Origin: Streptomyces sp. CMB-StM0423
GTDB lineage: Bacteria > Actinomycetota > Actinomycetes > Streptomycetales > Streptomycetaceae
Reading direction: 5' to 3'
DNA length: 64,000 nucleotides
NCBI RefSeq assembly: GCF_002847285.1
Contig: NZ_CP025407.1
Span: 434,001-498,000, forward strand
The stretch's first letter is position 1. Every line of letters begins with the position of its first letter. The position numbers and the translations under genes are program-made. The notes under the pieces are model-generated. The model did not search any database. It was not told where the DNA came from and was given only the letters and a program-made list of their open reading frames with translations. Of this stretch, positions 50,902 to 59,599 are shown one piece after another.

Positions 50902-53382
50902 GTGACGGCGTCGGTATCGATTGAGGCCAGGATCGCCGAGGAGCTCGGCGTACGCGAGCGGCAGATCACGGCGGCGGTGCGGCTGCTCGACGACGGCGCC
51001 ACAGTGCCGTTCATCGCCCGCTACCGCAAAGAGGCGACGGAGATGCTCGACGACACCCAGTTGCGCACCGCCGAGGAGCGGCTGCGCTATCTGCGGGAGC
51101 TGGAGGAGCGGCGGGCGGCGATCCTGGAGTCCGTGCGCGGGCAGGGCAAGCTGACCGAGGAGCTGGAGGCGCAGATCCGCGCCGCCGACTCCAAGGCCCG
51201 GCTGGAGGACGTCTATCTGCCGTACAAGCCGAAGCGGCGCACCAAGGCGCAGATCGCCCGCGAGGCCGGTCTGGAGCCGCTGGCCGACGGGCTGCTCGCG
51301 GACCCCTCGGTGGCGCCGCTCGCGGCGGCCACCGCGTTCGTGGACGCGGACAAGGGCGTGGCCGACCCGGCCGCGGCCCTGGAGGGCGCGCGGGCCATCC
51401 TCACCGAGCGGTTCGGCGAGGACGCCGACCTGATCGGCGAGCTGCGCGAGCGGATGTGGACGCACGGCCGCGCGGCCGCCAAGGTGCGCGAGGGCAAGGA
51501 GGAGGCGGGCGCGAAGTTCTCGGACTACTTCGACTTCGCCGAACCGCTGACCGACCTGCCGTCGCACCGGATCCTCGCCCTCTTCCGCGGCGAGAAGGAG
51601 GAGGTCCTCGACCTCGCCCTGGAGCCCGACGCGCCCGGCGAAGCGGAGCAGGAGGGCCCGTCGGCGTACGAGCGCGCCATCGCGGCCAGGTTCGGCGTGG
51701 AGAACCGGGGCCGGCCAGCCGACCCCTGGCTCGCCGAGACGGTGCGCTGGGCGTGGCGCACGCGCATCCTGGTGCACCTCGGCATCGACCTGCGGCTGCG
51801 GCTGCGTACGGCCGCGGAGGACCAGGCGGTGGACGTCTTCGCCGCCAACCTGCGGGACCTGCTGCTGGCCGCCCCGGCGGGGACGCGCCCCACGCTGGGC
51901 CTGGACCCCGGGCTGCGTACGGGCGTGAAGGTCGCCGTCGTCGACGCCACCGGCAAGGTCGCCGCCACCGCGACGGTCTACCCGCACGCGCCGGCCCGCA
52001 AGTGGGACGAGGCGCTTGCCGTCCTGGCCGAACTGGCGCGCGTGCACGAGGTGGAGCTGGTCGCGATCGGCAACGGCACGGCCTCCCGCGAGACCGACAA
52101 GCTGGCCGCCGACCTGATCGCCGCGCAGCCCGAGCTGAAGCTGACGAAGGTGATGGTCTCGGAGGCCGGGGCGTCGGTGTACTCGGCGTCGGCGTTCGCC
52201 TCGCAGGAGCTGCCCGAGCTGGACGTGTCGCTGCGCGGCGCGGTGTCCATCGCGCGGCGGCTGCAGGATCCGCTGGCCGAGCTGGTGAAGATCGACCCGA
52301 AGTCGATCGGCGTCGGCCAGTACCAGCACGATCTGTCGGAGGCGAAGCTGTCGCGCTCCCTGGACGCGGTCGTGGAGGACTGCGTCAACGGCGTGGGCGT
52401 CGACCTCAACACCGCCTCGGCGCCGCTGCTGGCCCGCGTCTCCGGCATCGGCACGGGGCTCGCGGAGAACATCGTGGCGCACCGCGACTCCAACGGTCCT
52501 TTCCGCAGCCGCGCGGCGCTGAAGGACGTGCAACGGCTGGGGCCGAAGGCGTTCGAGCAGTGCGCGGGCTTCCTGCGCATCCGCGGTGGCGAGGACCCGC
52601 TGGACGCCTCCGGCGTGCACCCCGAGGCGTACCCGGTGGTGCGGCAGATGGTGAAGGCGGGCGGCGCGGAGGTGGCGGCGCTGATCGGCGACACGCGGAC
52701 GCTGCGGTCGCTGAAGCCGCAGGACTTCACCGACGAGCGGTTCGGGCTGCCGACGGTGACGGACATCCTCAAGGAGCTGGAGAAGCCGGGGCGCGACCCG
52801 CGGCCGGCGTTCCGGACGGCGGCGTTCAAGGAGGGCGTGGAGAAGATCGGCGACCTGCAGCAGGGGATGGTGCTGGAGGGCGTGGTGACGAACGTGGCCG
52901 CGTTCGGGGCGTTCGTGGACGTGGGCGTGCACCAGGACGGGCTGGTGCACGTGTCGGCGATGTCGAAGACGTTCGTGAAGGACCCGCACGAAGTCGCCAA
53001 GCCCGGCGACATCGTGAAGGTGAAGGTGCTGGACGTGGACGTGCCGCGGAAGCGGATCTCGCTGACGCTGCGGCTGGACGACGAGCCGGGCAAGCCGGCG
53101 GGCGGCGGCGGCCGGGGCGGCGGGCGCGAGCGCGACCGGCAGGGCCCGCCGCGGCAGCGCGGCGGTGGCCAGGGCGGTGGCGGCCAGGGCGGTGGCGGCC
53201 AGGGCGGTGGCGGCCAGGGTGCGGGCGGCGGCCGGCAGCGCGGCGGCGGTGGCAGGCGCCGTGAGGCGCAGCCGGAGAACAGTGAGATGGCGGACGCGCT
53301 GCGCCGCGCGGGGCTGCTCGGCGGCGGTGGCCGGAGCGGTGGCGGCGGCGGTGGCGGCAACGGCCGCCGCGGCAAGAGCTGA
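50902..53382 (+). CDS. tex: Tex-like S1 RNA-binding protein
   Basis: An 826-residue Tex protein: helical N-terminal domain, YqgF/RNase-H-like domain ([16 protein letters not shown]), HhH pair ([30 protein letters not shown]) and an S1 domain at about 654-723. Tex/Spt6-like factors associate with transcription and RNA. GTG 50902 is chosen, since GGGGCGG precedes it and family members begin [17 protein letters not shown] 50881 is possible. An unusual C-terminal tail of about 100 residues is Gly/Gln/Arg-rich with tandem GGGGQ units, probably an RGG-like RNA-binding extension. Confidence 0.93.
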   Translation: MTASVSIEARIAEELGVRERQITAAVRLLDDGATVPFIARYRKEATEMLDDTQLRTAEERLRYLRELEERRAAILESVRGQGKLTEELEAQIRAADSKARLEDVYLPYKPKRRTKAQIAREAGLEPLADGLLADPSVAPLAAATAFVDADKGVADPAAALEGARAILTERFGEDADLIGELRERMWTHGRAAAKVREGKEEAGAKFSDYFDFAEPLTDLPSHRILALFRGEKEEVLDLALEPDAPGEAEQEGPSAYERAIAARFGVENRGRPADPWLAETVRWAWRTRILVHLGIDLRLRLRTAAEDQAVDVFAANLRDLLLAAPAGTRPTLGLDPGLRTGVKVAVVDATGKVAATATVYPHAPARKWDEALAVLAELARVHEVELVAIGNGTASRETDKLAADLIAAQPELKLTKVMVSEAGASVYSASAFASQELPELDVSLRGAVSIARRLQDPLAELVKIDPKSIGVGQYQHDLSEAKLSRSLDAVVEDCVNGVGVDLNTASAPLLARVSGIGTGLAENIVAHRDSNGPFRSRAALKDVQRLGPKAFEQCAGFLRIRGGEDPLDASGVHPEAYPVVRQMVKAGGAEVAALIGDTRTLRSLKPQDFTDERFGLPTVTDILKELEKPGRDPRPAFRTAAFKEGVEKIGDLQQGMVLEGVVTNVAAFGAFVDVGVHQDGLVHVSAMSKTFVKDPHEVAKPGDIVKVKVLDVDVPRKRISLTLRLDDEPGKPAGGGGRGGGRERDRQGPPRQRGGGQGGGGQGGGGQGGGGQGAGGGRQRGGGGRRREAQPENSEMADALRRAGLLGGGGRSGGGGGGGNGRRGKS
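53169..53219 (+). repeat. 15-bp tandem repeat in tex tail
   Basis: Three full copies of a 15-base unit (CCAGGGCGGTGGCGG) from 53169 to 53213 plus a partial one, encoding repeated QGGGG in the Tex tail. Such near-identical repeats can vary in copy number. Confidence 0.8.
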
Positions 53383-53400
53383 TCGCAGGACGCAGCCGGT

Positions 53401-53443
53401 CCGGCCCCGCCCACCACGGTGTTGCCGTGGTGGGCGGGGCCGG
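53401..53443. terminator. 19-bp hairpin terminator between tex and TauE gene
   Basis: Perfect arms 53401-53419 and 53425-53443 with a TGTTG loop, between convergent stops at 53382 and 53462. The strongest terminator-like structure in the window. Confidence 0.85.
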
Positions 53444-53461
53444 CGGCCGCTGTAGGCCGGG

Positions 53462-54184
53462 TCAGAGGCCGAGGAGGCCCTTCGTCAGGGTCGCCGCGCC
53501 GCCGGCCAGTCCCAGGATCAGCACGAGCCAGCGCGCGGGCGCCTCGGGCACCCGGTCGCCCAGGGCGCGGCCGATTAGCGCACCGGCGGCGACGGCCGCC
53601 GCGCACAGCGCCCAGGCGTCGGCCGACAGGTCGGGCGGGCCCTTCGCGGTGACCGAGAAGATGTTGATGACGACGCCGTAGAAGAGCGCGTTCGGCACGA
53701 ACTCCCGTACCGTCCAGCCCGCGTTCACGGCGTACAGCGAGACGGCGGGGCCGCCGATGCCGGCGGAGGAGTTCATGAAGCCGCTCACCGCGCCGGCCGT
53801 GACCGCACCGCCGGTACCGCGCAGGGACTCGGCACGGGCGCCGGCCATGACGAGCCCGACGGCGCCGCAGACCATCGCGCCCATGCCGGTCAGCAGGACG
53901 GGCGCGGGCAGCCGGGACGCGGTGACGGCGCCGATCGGCACCGTGCAGACGGCGGCGGCGAGCAGCGGCACCATGGCGCGGGGTCTGACCTGCCGCCAGA
54001 CGGTGGCCAGGCCGAACGCGCTGATGGCGCCGGCGGCGCAGTTGGAGAGCCGGACGCCCTCCGCCGGGCCGAGCACCAGCGCGAGCGCGGGCCCCGCGAC
54101 CAGCGCGAGGCCGATGCCCGCGAGCCGCTGCACGGACGCGCCGAGCACCAGGACTCCGGCCATGAGCAGGACTTCACCGGTCAC
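53462..54184 (-). CDS. TauE/SafE-family permease
   Basis: A 240-residue membrane protein with about seven to eight helices, TauE/SafE (sulfite exporter) family. GFMNSSAGIGGPAVSLYA is the internal family motif, mirrored by LAGIGLALVAGPALALV near the N-terminus. Family members export sulfite or organosulfonates; the true substrate is unknown. GTG 54184 overlaps the preceding methylase stop by four bases, so the two genes are co-translated. Confidence 0.88.
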   Translation of the reverse strand: MTGEVLLMAGVLVLGASVQRLAGIGLALVAGPALALVLGPAEGVRLSNCAAGAISAFGLATVWRQVRPRAMVPLLAAAVCTVPIGAVTASRLPAPVLLTGMGAMVCGAVGLVMAGARAESLRGTGGAVTAGAVSGFMNSSAGIGGPAVSLYAVNAGWTVREFVPNALFYGVVINIFSVTAKGPPDLSADAWALCAAAVAAGALIGRALGDRVPEAPARWLVLILGLAGGAATLTKGLLGL

Positions 54185-54735
54185 AGCAGCCCGGCCAGCC
54201 GGTAGAGGACGAGGGAGCCGGCCACGGCGACGTTGAGGCTGGCGCCGGTGCCGGCCATGGGTATCTCGACGGCCTCGTCGAGCAGGTCGAGCGCGTCCGG
54301 CGGGATGCCGTGCTGCTCGTGGCCGAGCACCATCACGGTGGCCCGGCGGGCGGCCGGGAGGTCGGCCAGGCGCACGGCCTCGTCGGCGAGTTCGACGCCG
54401 AGGACGCCCTTGCCCGCGGCACGCTGCCGCTCCAGCCAGCGCAGCGGGTCGCCGGTCCAGTGCACGCAGACGGGGCGGCGCAGCGTGTTGCCGCGGGCCA
54501 GCGCCTCGGGCACCCAGGGGAAGCGGGGCACGACGAGGCAGGCGCCGACGGCGTCACAGGTGCGCAGGAGCGTACCGAGGTTGGCGCCGTGGAGCGGCCA
54601 GAGCGGGGCGGCGTAGAGGTGGTCCCAGCAGGAGTGGGCGCGGGGGCGGCGGCTGCGCTTCAACTCGCGGGGGGTACGGGTGCGGATGGCCGGCGCGTCG
54701 CTGCCGGGCCCGCCGGCCCCCGGGCGGGCGCTCAT
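54181..54735 (-). CDS. SpoU-family RNA 2'-O-methyltransferase
   Basis: A 184-residue SPOUT methylase. Knot motifs: GANLGTLLRTCDAVGA (50-65), VMVLGHEQHGIPPD, and SLNVAVAGSLVLYRL at the C-terminus, which form the SAM-binding trefoil knot. Close in size to TrmH/TrmL-like tRNA methylases but with an extra basic N-terminus (TPRELKRSRRPRAHS). Target RNA unknown. Upstream is a 13-base dyad, TTCGACATGCGAA, at 54781. Confidence 0.88.
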   Translation of the reverse strand: MSARPGAGGPGSDAPAIRTRTPRELKRSRRPRAHSCWDHLYAAPLWPLHGANLGTLLRTCDAVGACLVVPRFPWVPEALARGNTLRRPVCVHWTGDPLRWLERQRAAGKGVLGVELADEAVRLADLPAARRATVMVLGHEQHGIPPDALDLLDEAVEIPMAGTGASLNVAVAGSLVLYRLAGLL

Positions 54736-54863
54736 CGGCGCGGGGCGCGCGCCCCCCGATCGCTTGTAGTACTCACGTAATTCGACATGCGAACAGAGTA
54801 GCGATCACCCTCGGCTGTCCACCACCCCGCGCCTGCTCCCGGCAGGTGCGGCAGACTGCCGGG

Positions 54864-55817
54864 ATGGATTCCGAAGTCATCGTGCTCGGCAGCGGCATCA
54901 TCGGCCTGACCACCGCGGTCGTCCTCGCAGAAGGCGGGCGGCCGGTCACGGTGTGGGCGCGGGAGCCGGCGGAGGAGACGACGTCGGCGATCGCGGGCGG
55001 GCTGTGGTGGCCGTACCGGATCGAGCCCGAACACCGGGTCGCGGACTGGTCGGTGCGGTCGTTCGACGTGTACGCGCAGCAGGCGGAGCACGCCGCGGTG
55101 ACGGGCGTGCGGATGCGGGAGGGGGTGCAGCTCGGCGCCGAACTCGCCGGCCTCGGACCGTGGCGCCGCGCCCTGCGCGACGTACGGGCCGCCGACTCCG
55201 CGGAGCTGCGCGCGGAGTACGCCACGGGCGTGCGCGCGACGGTGCCGATCGTGGACACCGGCACGCACCTGGCCCACCTGCGCGACCGGCTGGCCGCGGC
55301 CGGCGGCCGGATCGAACGGCGCGCCGCCGGCTCGCTCGACGAACCCGGGCGCGCGGCCCCGTACGTCGTCAACTGCACCGGCCTCGGCGCCCGCGAGCTG
55401 GTGCCGGACCCCGAGGTGCGCCCGGTGCAGGGCCAGCTCGTCGTCGTGGAGAACCCGGGCGTCGAGGAGTGGCTGGTGTCGGCGTACAAGGACGCGACGG
55501 CCACGCTGTACGCGCTCCCGCAGCCGTACGGGCTGGTGCTCGGCGGCACGGCCGTCGAGGACGCCTGGGGTACCGAGCCGGATCCGGCGGTGGCCGCGGG
55601 CATCGTGGCGCGCTGCGCGGCGATCGTCCCCGAAGTCGCCGGCGCCCGGGTCCTCGGCCACCGCGTCGGACTGCGCCCGGCCCGGCCTGCCGTGCGGCTG
55701 GAGGCGGAGCGGCTGCCGGGCGGGGCGCTGTGCGTCCACAACTACGGGCACGGCGGCGCCGGGGTGACGGTGGCGTGGGGCTGCGCCGAGGAGGCCGCGG
55801 AACTCCTGGAGGCGTAG
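54864..55817 (+). CDS. D-amino acid oxidase-like FAD oxidoreductase
   Basis: A 317-residue DAO-family flavoprotein. The FAD motif is VIVLGSGIIGLTTAV (6-20); SAIAGGLWWPYR, VNCTGLGARELV and the C-terminal HNYGHGGAGVTVAWG match D-amino acid oxidases closely, including the Tyr/Arg-rich active-site region. Probably oxidises a D-amino acid with hydrogen peroxide production. ATG 54864 is used; the ribosome site is weak. The following 196 bases to the M14 gene contain no gene that I can support. Confidence 0.88.
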   Translation: MDSEVIVLGSGIIGLTTAVVLAEGGRPVTVWAREPAEETTSAIAGGLWWPYRIEPEHRVADWSVRSFDVYAQQAEHAAVTGVRMREGVQLGAELAGLGPWRRALRDVRAADSAELRAEYATGVRATVPIVDTGTHLAHLRDRLAAAGGRIERRAAGSLDEPGRAAPYVVNCTGLGARELVPDPEVRPVQGQLVVVENPGVEEWLVSAYKDATATLYALPQPYGLVLGGTAVEDAWGTEPDPAVAAGIVARCAAIVPEVAGARVLGHRVGLRPARPAVRLEAERLPGGALCVHNYGHGGAGVTVAWGCAEEAAELLEA

Positions 55818-56013
55818 GGCCAGTACGGGAAAGCACATCCCCGCCCATCCGCGCCTCGATCCCCGCACACCCGCCCAAGGGTAGACGGGCCCACCGACAA
55901 GCCGAGCCGCCGTGCCTACAGCCCGGCCGCTGCCCTGCGGACGGCCCTCGTGCGCGCCTACGCGCCGGGGCCGCCGCGCCCCGCCGGCGGGCGGCCGGCC
56001 GCCGCCGCCCCGC

Positions 56014-57342
56014 TCAGCGGCAGCGTTCGAGCGGCCTGCCGTCCGTCAGCTCGTACACCGACCGCTGGTCCAGCAGCAGCGGCACCAGTGCGCGCAGCGG
56101 CTGCCGCAGCTTCACCAGCGCGCCGCCGTCCGGCCGTTCGCGGACCTCGATGCCGTGCAGCGCCAGCTCGTCCCCCACCGCGTCGTACTGCGCGGCGTCG
56201 AGTTCGTAGCCGCAGGGCGGGTCGCCGATGATCTGGCCGGGCGCGGGCGGCTCGTTGTCGGCGCCGCCGAGGTAGACGGGGCCGGTGTCGGCGAGGCCGC
56301 GGGCGCGGGCCGCCGCGGTGGCGGTGGCCAGCCGGCCGCGGTGGTCCGCGGCGAAGGTGAACGTCGCGTCGAGTGCGGTGAGCTGGGAGGTCACCCGGCG
56401 GCGGTGGTTGGCGGCGGGGTTGCCGCGCTCGTCGTCGGTGAGCGCCGTGATGCGGGTCTCGACCAGCAGCCCGGCCGCGTGCTTGAGGCCCGCGGTGTTG
56501 CGCAGGATGCGCTCCTGGCCGTCGCCGGCGACCTGGCGGATCGGCTCGCCGGTCTGCGGGTCGGTCCAGATGCCGTAGATGCCGCTGCTGTAGCCGGCTT
56601 CCTCGACGCCCGCGCGGACGTGGTCCTCGGTCAGGTGGCGGGCCTCGCGGTGGACGCCTTCGTGGGTGTTGAGGTTGCGCGGCCAGAGCGCGAGCACGTC
56701 CTTGACGTAGTACGGCTCGGTGGCGTCGAACTCGTGCAGGTCGTGGACGACATCGGGGCGGTAGTCGCGGATGACGGCGGCCATGGCGCGGCCTTCCGCG
56801 GTCTCCAGGGCGACGTGGTCGCGGTTGACGTCGACGCCGTCGGCGTTGCCGCGGGTGTCGGCGGCGCGGCCGTCGGGGTTGGCGCTGGGGACGACGAGGA
56901 CGGAGTTGCGGGCCAGGAAGCGGCGGGTCCCGGCGTCCTTGGCGTAGGCGAGGTCGCGCAGGGTGGTCAGGCACGCCTCGCGGCCGGCCGGTTCGTCGCC
57001 GTGCTGGCTGCAGATGAGCAGGACGACGCTGCCGCGGGCGGCCTCGGCCGGCGTGGGCGGGCGGGGGGCGCCGATGCGGACGAGGTTCAGGGGGCGGCCC
57101 TGCTCGGTGGTGCCGATGCCGTCGACGGCCACGCGCCTGCTGTCCTCGGCGACGGTGGCGAGGAACTCCGCCTCCTCCTGCTCGCTGGTCCAGCGGGCGC
57201 CGTCGCTCTCCTCGAAGCCGGTACGCGGCGGGTTGGCGGCCTCGGCGGGCGGGCCGGTGAGCGGCGCCAGCACGACGGCCGCGGCGCAGGCCGCGAGGGT
57301 GGCCGTGCGGAGCACGGTGAGACGGGGGGCGCGTATGCGCAT
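56014..57342 (-). CDS. Secreted M14 zinc carboxypeptidase
   Basis: A 442-residue exported metallopeptidase. A signal peptide covers about residues 1-36 (ending PAEAA). Zinc ligands: His114 and Glu117 in HGDE, and a third His in VVHDLHEF (His200 or 203). The rest resembles bacterial M14 peptidases with a C-terminal extension. It acts outside the cell on peptides or cell-wall stems; substrate unknown. ATG 57342 follows GGGAG with 7-base spacing. Divergent from a MerR regulator. Confidence 0.88.
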   Translation of the reverse strand: MRIRAPRLTVLRTATLAACAAAVVLAPLTGPPAEAANPPRTGFEESDGARWTSEQEEAEFLATVAEDSRRVAVDGIGTTEQGRPLNLVRIGAPRPPTPAEAARGSVVLLICSQHGDEPAGREACLTTLRDLAYAKDAGTRRFLARNSVLVVPSANPDGRAADTRGNADGVDVNRDHVALETAEGRAMAAVIRDYRPDVVHDLHEFDATEPYYVKDVLALWPRNLNTHEGVHREARHLTEDHVRAGVEEAGYSSGIYGIWTDPQTGEPIRQVAGDGQERILRNTAGLKHAAGLLVETRITALTDDERGNPAANHRRRVTSQLTALDATFTFAADHRGRLATATAAARARGLADTGPVYLGGADNEPPAPGQIIGDPPCGYELDAAQYDAVGDELALHGIEVRERPDGGALVKLRQPLRALVPLLLDQRSVYELTDGRPLERCR

Positions 57343-57483
57343 GAGCGGTCTCCCGGAGGCGGAGCGCGACGAGGGTGGCCAGAAGATAGCGGAGGGTGAC
57401 CCGCCGCAGAAGCCTCCGCGCACGAACTCTCCGCGGCCGTCCGGCATCCGGGGGGTGCACGGTCTTTCACACGACCGGTGAGA

Positions 57484-57497
57484 CAGCAATATTGTTG
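57484..57497. promoter_or_regulatory. Dyad over the merR start region
   Basis: CAGCAATATTGTTG is a near-perfect palindrome (one mismatch pair) in an AT-rich spot five bases before the MerR ATG. It overlaps a TATTGT -10-like box (57490-57495) suited to a leaderless transcript. Confidence 0.4.
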
Positions 57498-57501
57498 GAC
57501 C

Positions 57502-58293
57502 ATGACCCAGGAGACGGAGGCGGCCGGGCTGACCGTGGACGAGCTGGCCGCACGCGCGGGCGTCACCGTGCGCACGGTCCGCTTCTACTCCACCCGCGGG
57601 CTGCTGCCCCCGCCGGTCATCGGCCCGCGGCGGGTGGGGCGCTACGGCCCCGAGCATCTGTCCCGGCTCGCGCTCATCGAGGAGTTGCAGCACCAGGGGC
57701 TGACGCTGGCGGCGATCGAGCGGTACGTGCAGCAGTTGCCGCCCGGGCTGAGCGCCGAGGACCACGCGCTGCACCGCGCGCTGGTGGCCACCTGGGTGCC
57801 GGACGCGGAGACCGAGGTGAGCCGGGCGGAGCTGGAGCGGCGCGCGGGGCGGTCGCTGACCGACGACGACGTGGCGCGGCTGGCGGCGATGGGGGTGCTG
57901 GAGCGTACGCCGCCCGGGCCCGGTGCGTACGACGCCGCGGCCGGTGCGTACGAAACGGGATCCGGCGCGGGCGGCGGGGGCGACACCTTCCGGGTCGACC
58001 CGGTGGTCCTCCACCTCGGCGTACGGCTCCTGGACGTGCCCATCCGGCTGGAGACCGTGCTGGCCGCCCGGGACGTGGTGCAGGAGCACTCCCGCGCGGT
58101 GGCCCGTGAGCTGACCCGGCTCTTCCACGACGAGGTGTGGGAGCCGTTCGGCGAGGCGGACCCCGACCCGGAGCAGGTCGAGACGATGAAGTCGCTGTCC
58201 GCGCACATGCAGCCGATGGTGGTGCAGGCGCTCGTGACCGCCTTCCAGCGGTCGATGAAGGCGGAGCTGCGGGCGTCCTTCCCGGCGGAGTGA
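57502..58293 (+). CDS. MerR-family regulator
   Basis: A 263-residue MerR protein. The winged helix-turn-helix is LTVDELAARAGVTVRTVRFY, with a following GLLPPP and RRVGRYGPEHLSRLALI wing. The C-terminal 150 residues form an unidentified helical domain with a Gly-rich linker near residue 155. The ATG at 57502 may be leaderless; GTG 57478 in frame would include the dyad. Divergent from the carboxypeptidase gene, its possible target. Confidence 0.87.
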   Translation: MTQETEAAGLTVDELAARAGVTVRTVRFYSTRGLLPPPVIGPRRVGRYGPEHLSRLALIEELQHQGLTLAAIERYVQQLPPGLSAEDHALHRALVATWVPDAETEVSRAELERRAGRSLTDDDVARLAAMGVLERTPPGPGAYDAAAGAYETGSGAGGGGDTFRVDPVVLHLGVRLLDVPIRLETVLAARDVVQEHSRAVARELTRLFHDEVWEPFGEADPDPEQVETMKSLSAHMQPMVVQALVTAFQRSMKAELRASFPAE

Positions 58294-58483
58294 CACCCTC
58301 AGCCACGGCCTCCCCCGCGGAGTGACCTTGCGCACGTACACCCGTGACGGGTGATGTCCGACCGGCGTTCTTTGCGCAACGACCTGTGCGAAGTCCGCGG
58401 CCGCTCTTGCCCGGGCCCGATGGTGTTGTCATGCTCATCCGCGTCGCAGTCGCAAACCGCCGTCCGCGCCGAGGAGTTGCAGC

Positions 58484-59521
58484 ATGAGCGCACGCCCCCG
58501 ACGGGGACGCCGCTGGGCCTTCCCCGTACTCGCCGTCCTGCTCACCGCCGGAGGGCTCACCGTCCCCGGCGCCCTCGCCAGCCCGGAAGCGGAGCCGGAA
58601 GGCGACCGCTTCAGCCTCGTCGGCGTCTCCTGGCCGGCCGGCGGCCGCGCGCTCGACGGCACGCCGCAGGTACGCACCCGGGACGCCGGCACCGGGCGGT
58701 GGACGGCGTGGCGCTCGCTGGAGGCCCAGCCCCGGCTGGCCGACCCCGGCGCGGACGCGCCGTCGCGGGCCGCCACCGCGCCGCTGTGGGTGGGCGACTC
58801 CGACGCCGCCCAGGGCCGGCTGCTCCGCGGCGACGGCGAGACGGCGCCGCTGCCGGGCCGCGCCCGGCTGGAGCTGGTCGACCCCGCCGAAGGGCCCGGG
58901 GTGCCCGCGGAGCCCGCGTACACCACGACCGCGACCCGGCCGGCGATCATCTCGCGCAAGCAGTGGGGCGCCAACGAGTCCTGGCGCGACGGCCCGCCCG
59001 AGTACGGCACCAACACCAGGGCGTTCATCGTCCACCACACGGTGGACAGCAACGGCTACGCCTGCTCGGAGGCCCCGTCGATCATCCGCGCGATCTACCG
59101 CTACCACACCCGCACCAACGGCTGGAACGACATCGGCTACAACTTCCTCGTGGACAAGTGCGGCCGCGTCTACGAGGGCCGCCGCGGCGGCGTCACCAAG
59201 CCGGTGACCGGCGCGCACACCCTCGGCTTCAACAAGAACACCAGCGGCGCCGCGGTCATCGGCTCGTACGGCTCGGCGTCCGTCCCCGCGAAGGTCACCA
59301 ACGCGCTGGCCAGGCTCTCCAAGTGGCGCCTCGACGTCGCAGGTCACACCCGTACCGGCAAGGTCAGGCTGACCGCGGGGAAGTCCAACGGCAAGTACGG
59401 CAAGGGCGACTCGACCACCGTCTACCGCGTCACGTCCCACCGCAGGCTCTACCCGACCGCCTGCCCCGGCGCGAAGCTCTACGCCAGGATCGGCACGATC
59501 CGCACCATGCGCGTCGGCTGA
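58484..59521 (+). CDS. Secreted peptidoglycan-recognition amidase (amidase_2/PGRP)
   Basis: A 345-residue N-acetylmuramoyl-L-alanine amidase-type protein. Signal peptide to about residue 32 (GALASPEA). The PGRP/amidase_2 domain occupies about 150-345: ISRKQWGANE, zinc His in FIVHHTVD (184), Tyr220 in IGYNFLVD, His319 and the final Cys327 in TACPG. All zinc ligands are present. Family members cut the muramyl-peptide bond of peptidoglycan. GAGGAG precedes the ATG by 7 bases. The 190-base gap upstream shows no gene. Confidence 0.9.
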   Translation: MSARPRRGRRWAFPVLAVLLTAGGLTVPGALASPEAEPEGDRFSLVGVSWPAGGRALDGTPQVRTRDAGTGRWTAWRSLEAQPRLADPGADAPSRAATAPLWVGDSDAAQGRLLRGDGETAPLPGRARLELVDPAEGPGVPAEPAYTTTATRPAIISRKQWGANESWRDGPPEYGTNTRAFIVHHTVDSNGYACSEAPSIIRAIYRYHTRTNGWNDIGYNFLVDKCGRVYEGRRGGVTKPVTGAHTLGFNKNTSGAAVIGSYGSASVPAKVTNALARLSKWRLDVAGHTRTGKVRLTAGKSNGKYGKGDSTTVYRVTSHRRLYPTACPGAKLYARIGTIRTMRVG

Positions 59522-59559
59522 CCACGGCCCCGCCCCGGCACGCCCCCCGGCTCCGCCGT

Positions 59560-59591
59560 GGCCCCCCGCCGGCACCGGCGCGGCGGGGGCC
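59560..59591. terminator. Convergent terminator after PGRP and fadB-like genes
   Basis: GGCCCCCCGCCG (59560-59571) pairs with CGGCGGGGGCC (59581-59591), one bulge. An alternative 7-bp hairpin (59522-59528/59555-59561) overlaps it. Confidence 0.6.
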
Positions 59592-59599
59592 CGGCCGAC

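Noticed and set aside
54781..54793. TTCGACATGCGAA dyad between the SpoU methylase and the oxidase, considered as a LexA box
   Set aside because: The half-sites are in reversed order compared with the actinobacterial LexA consensus (CGAAC-N4-GTTCG); left as an unexplained small palindrome.
58280..58330. Two similar CGGAGTGAC segments after the MerR gene
   Set aside because: Short, imperfect and GC-rich; no sign of duplication of a coding or regulatory unit.
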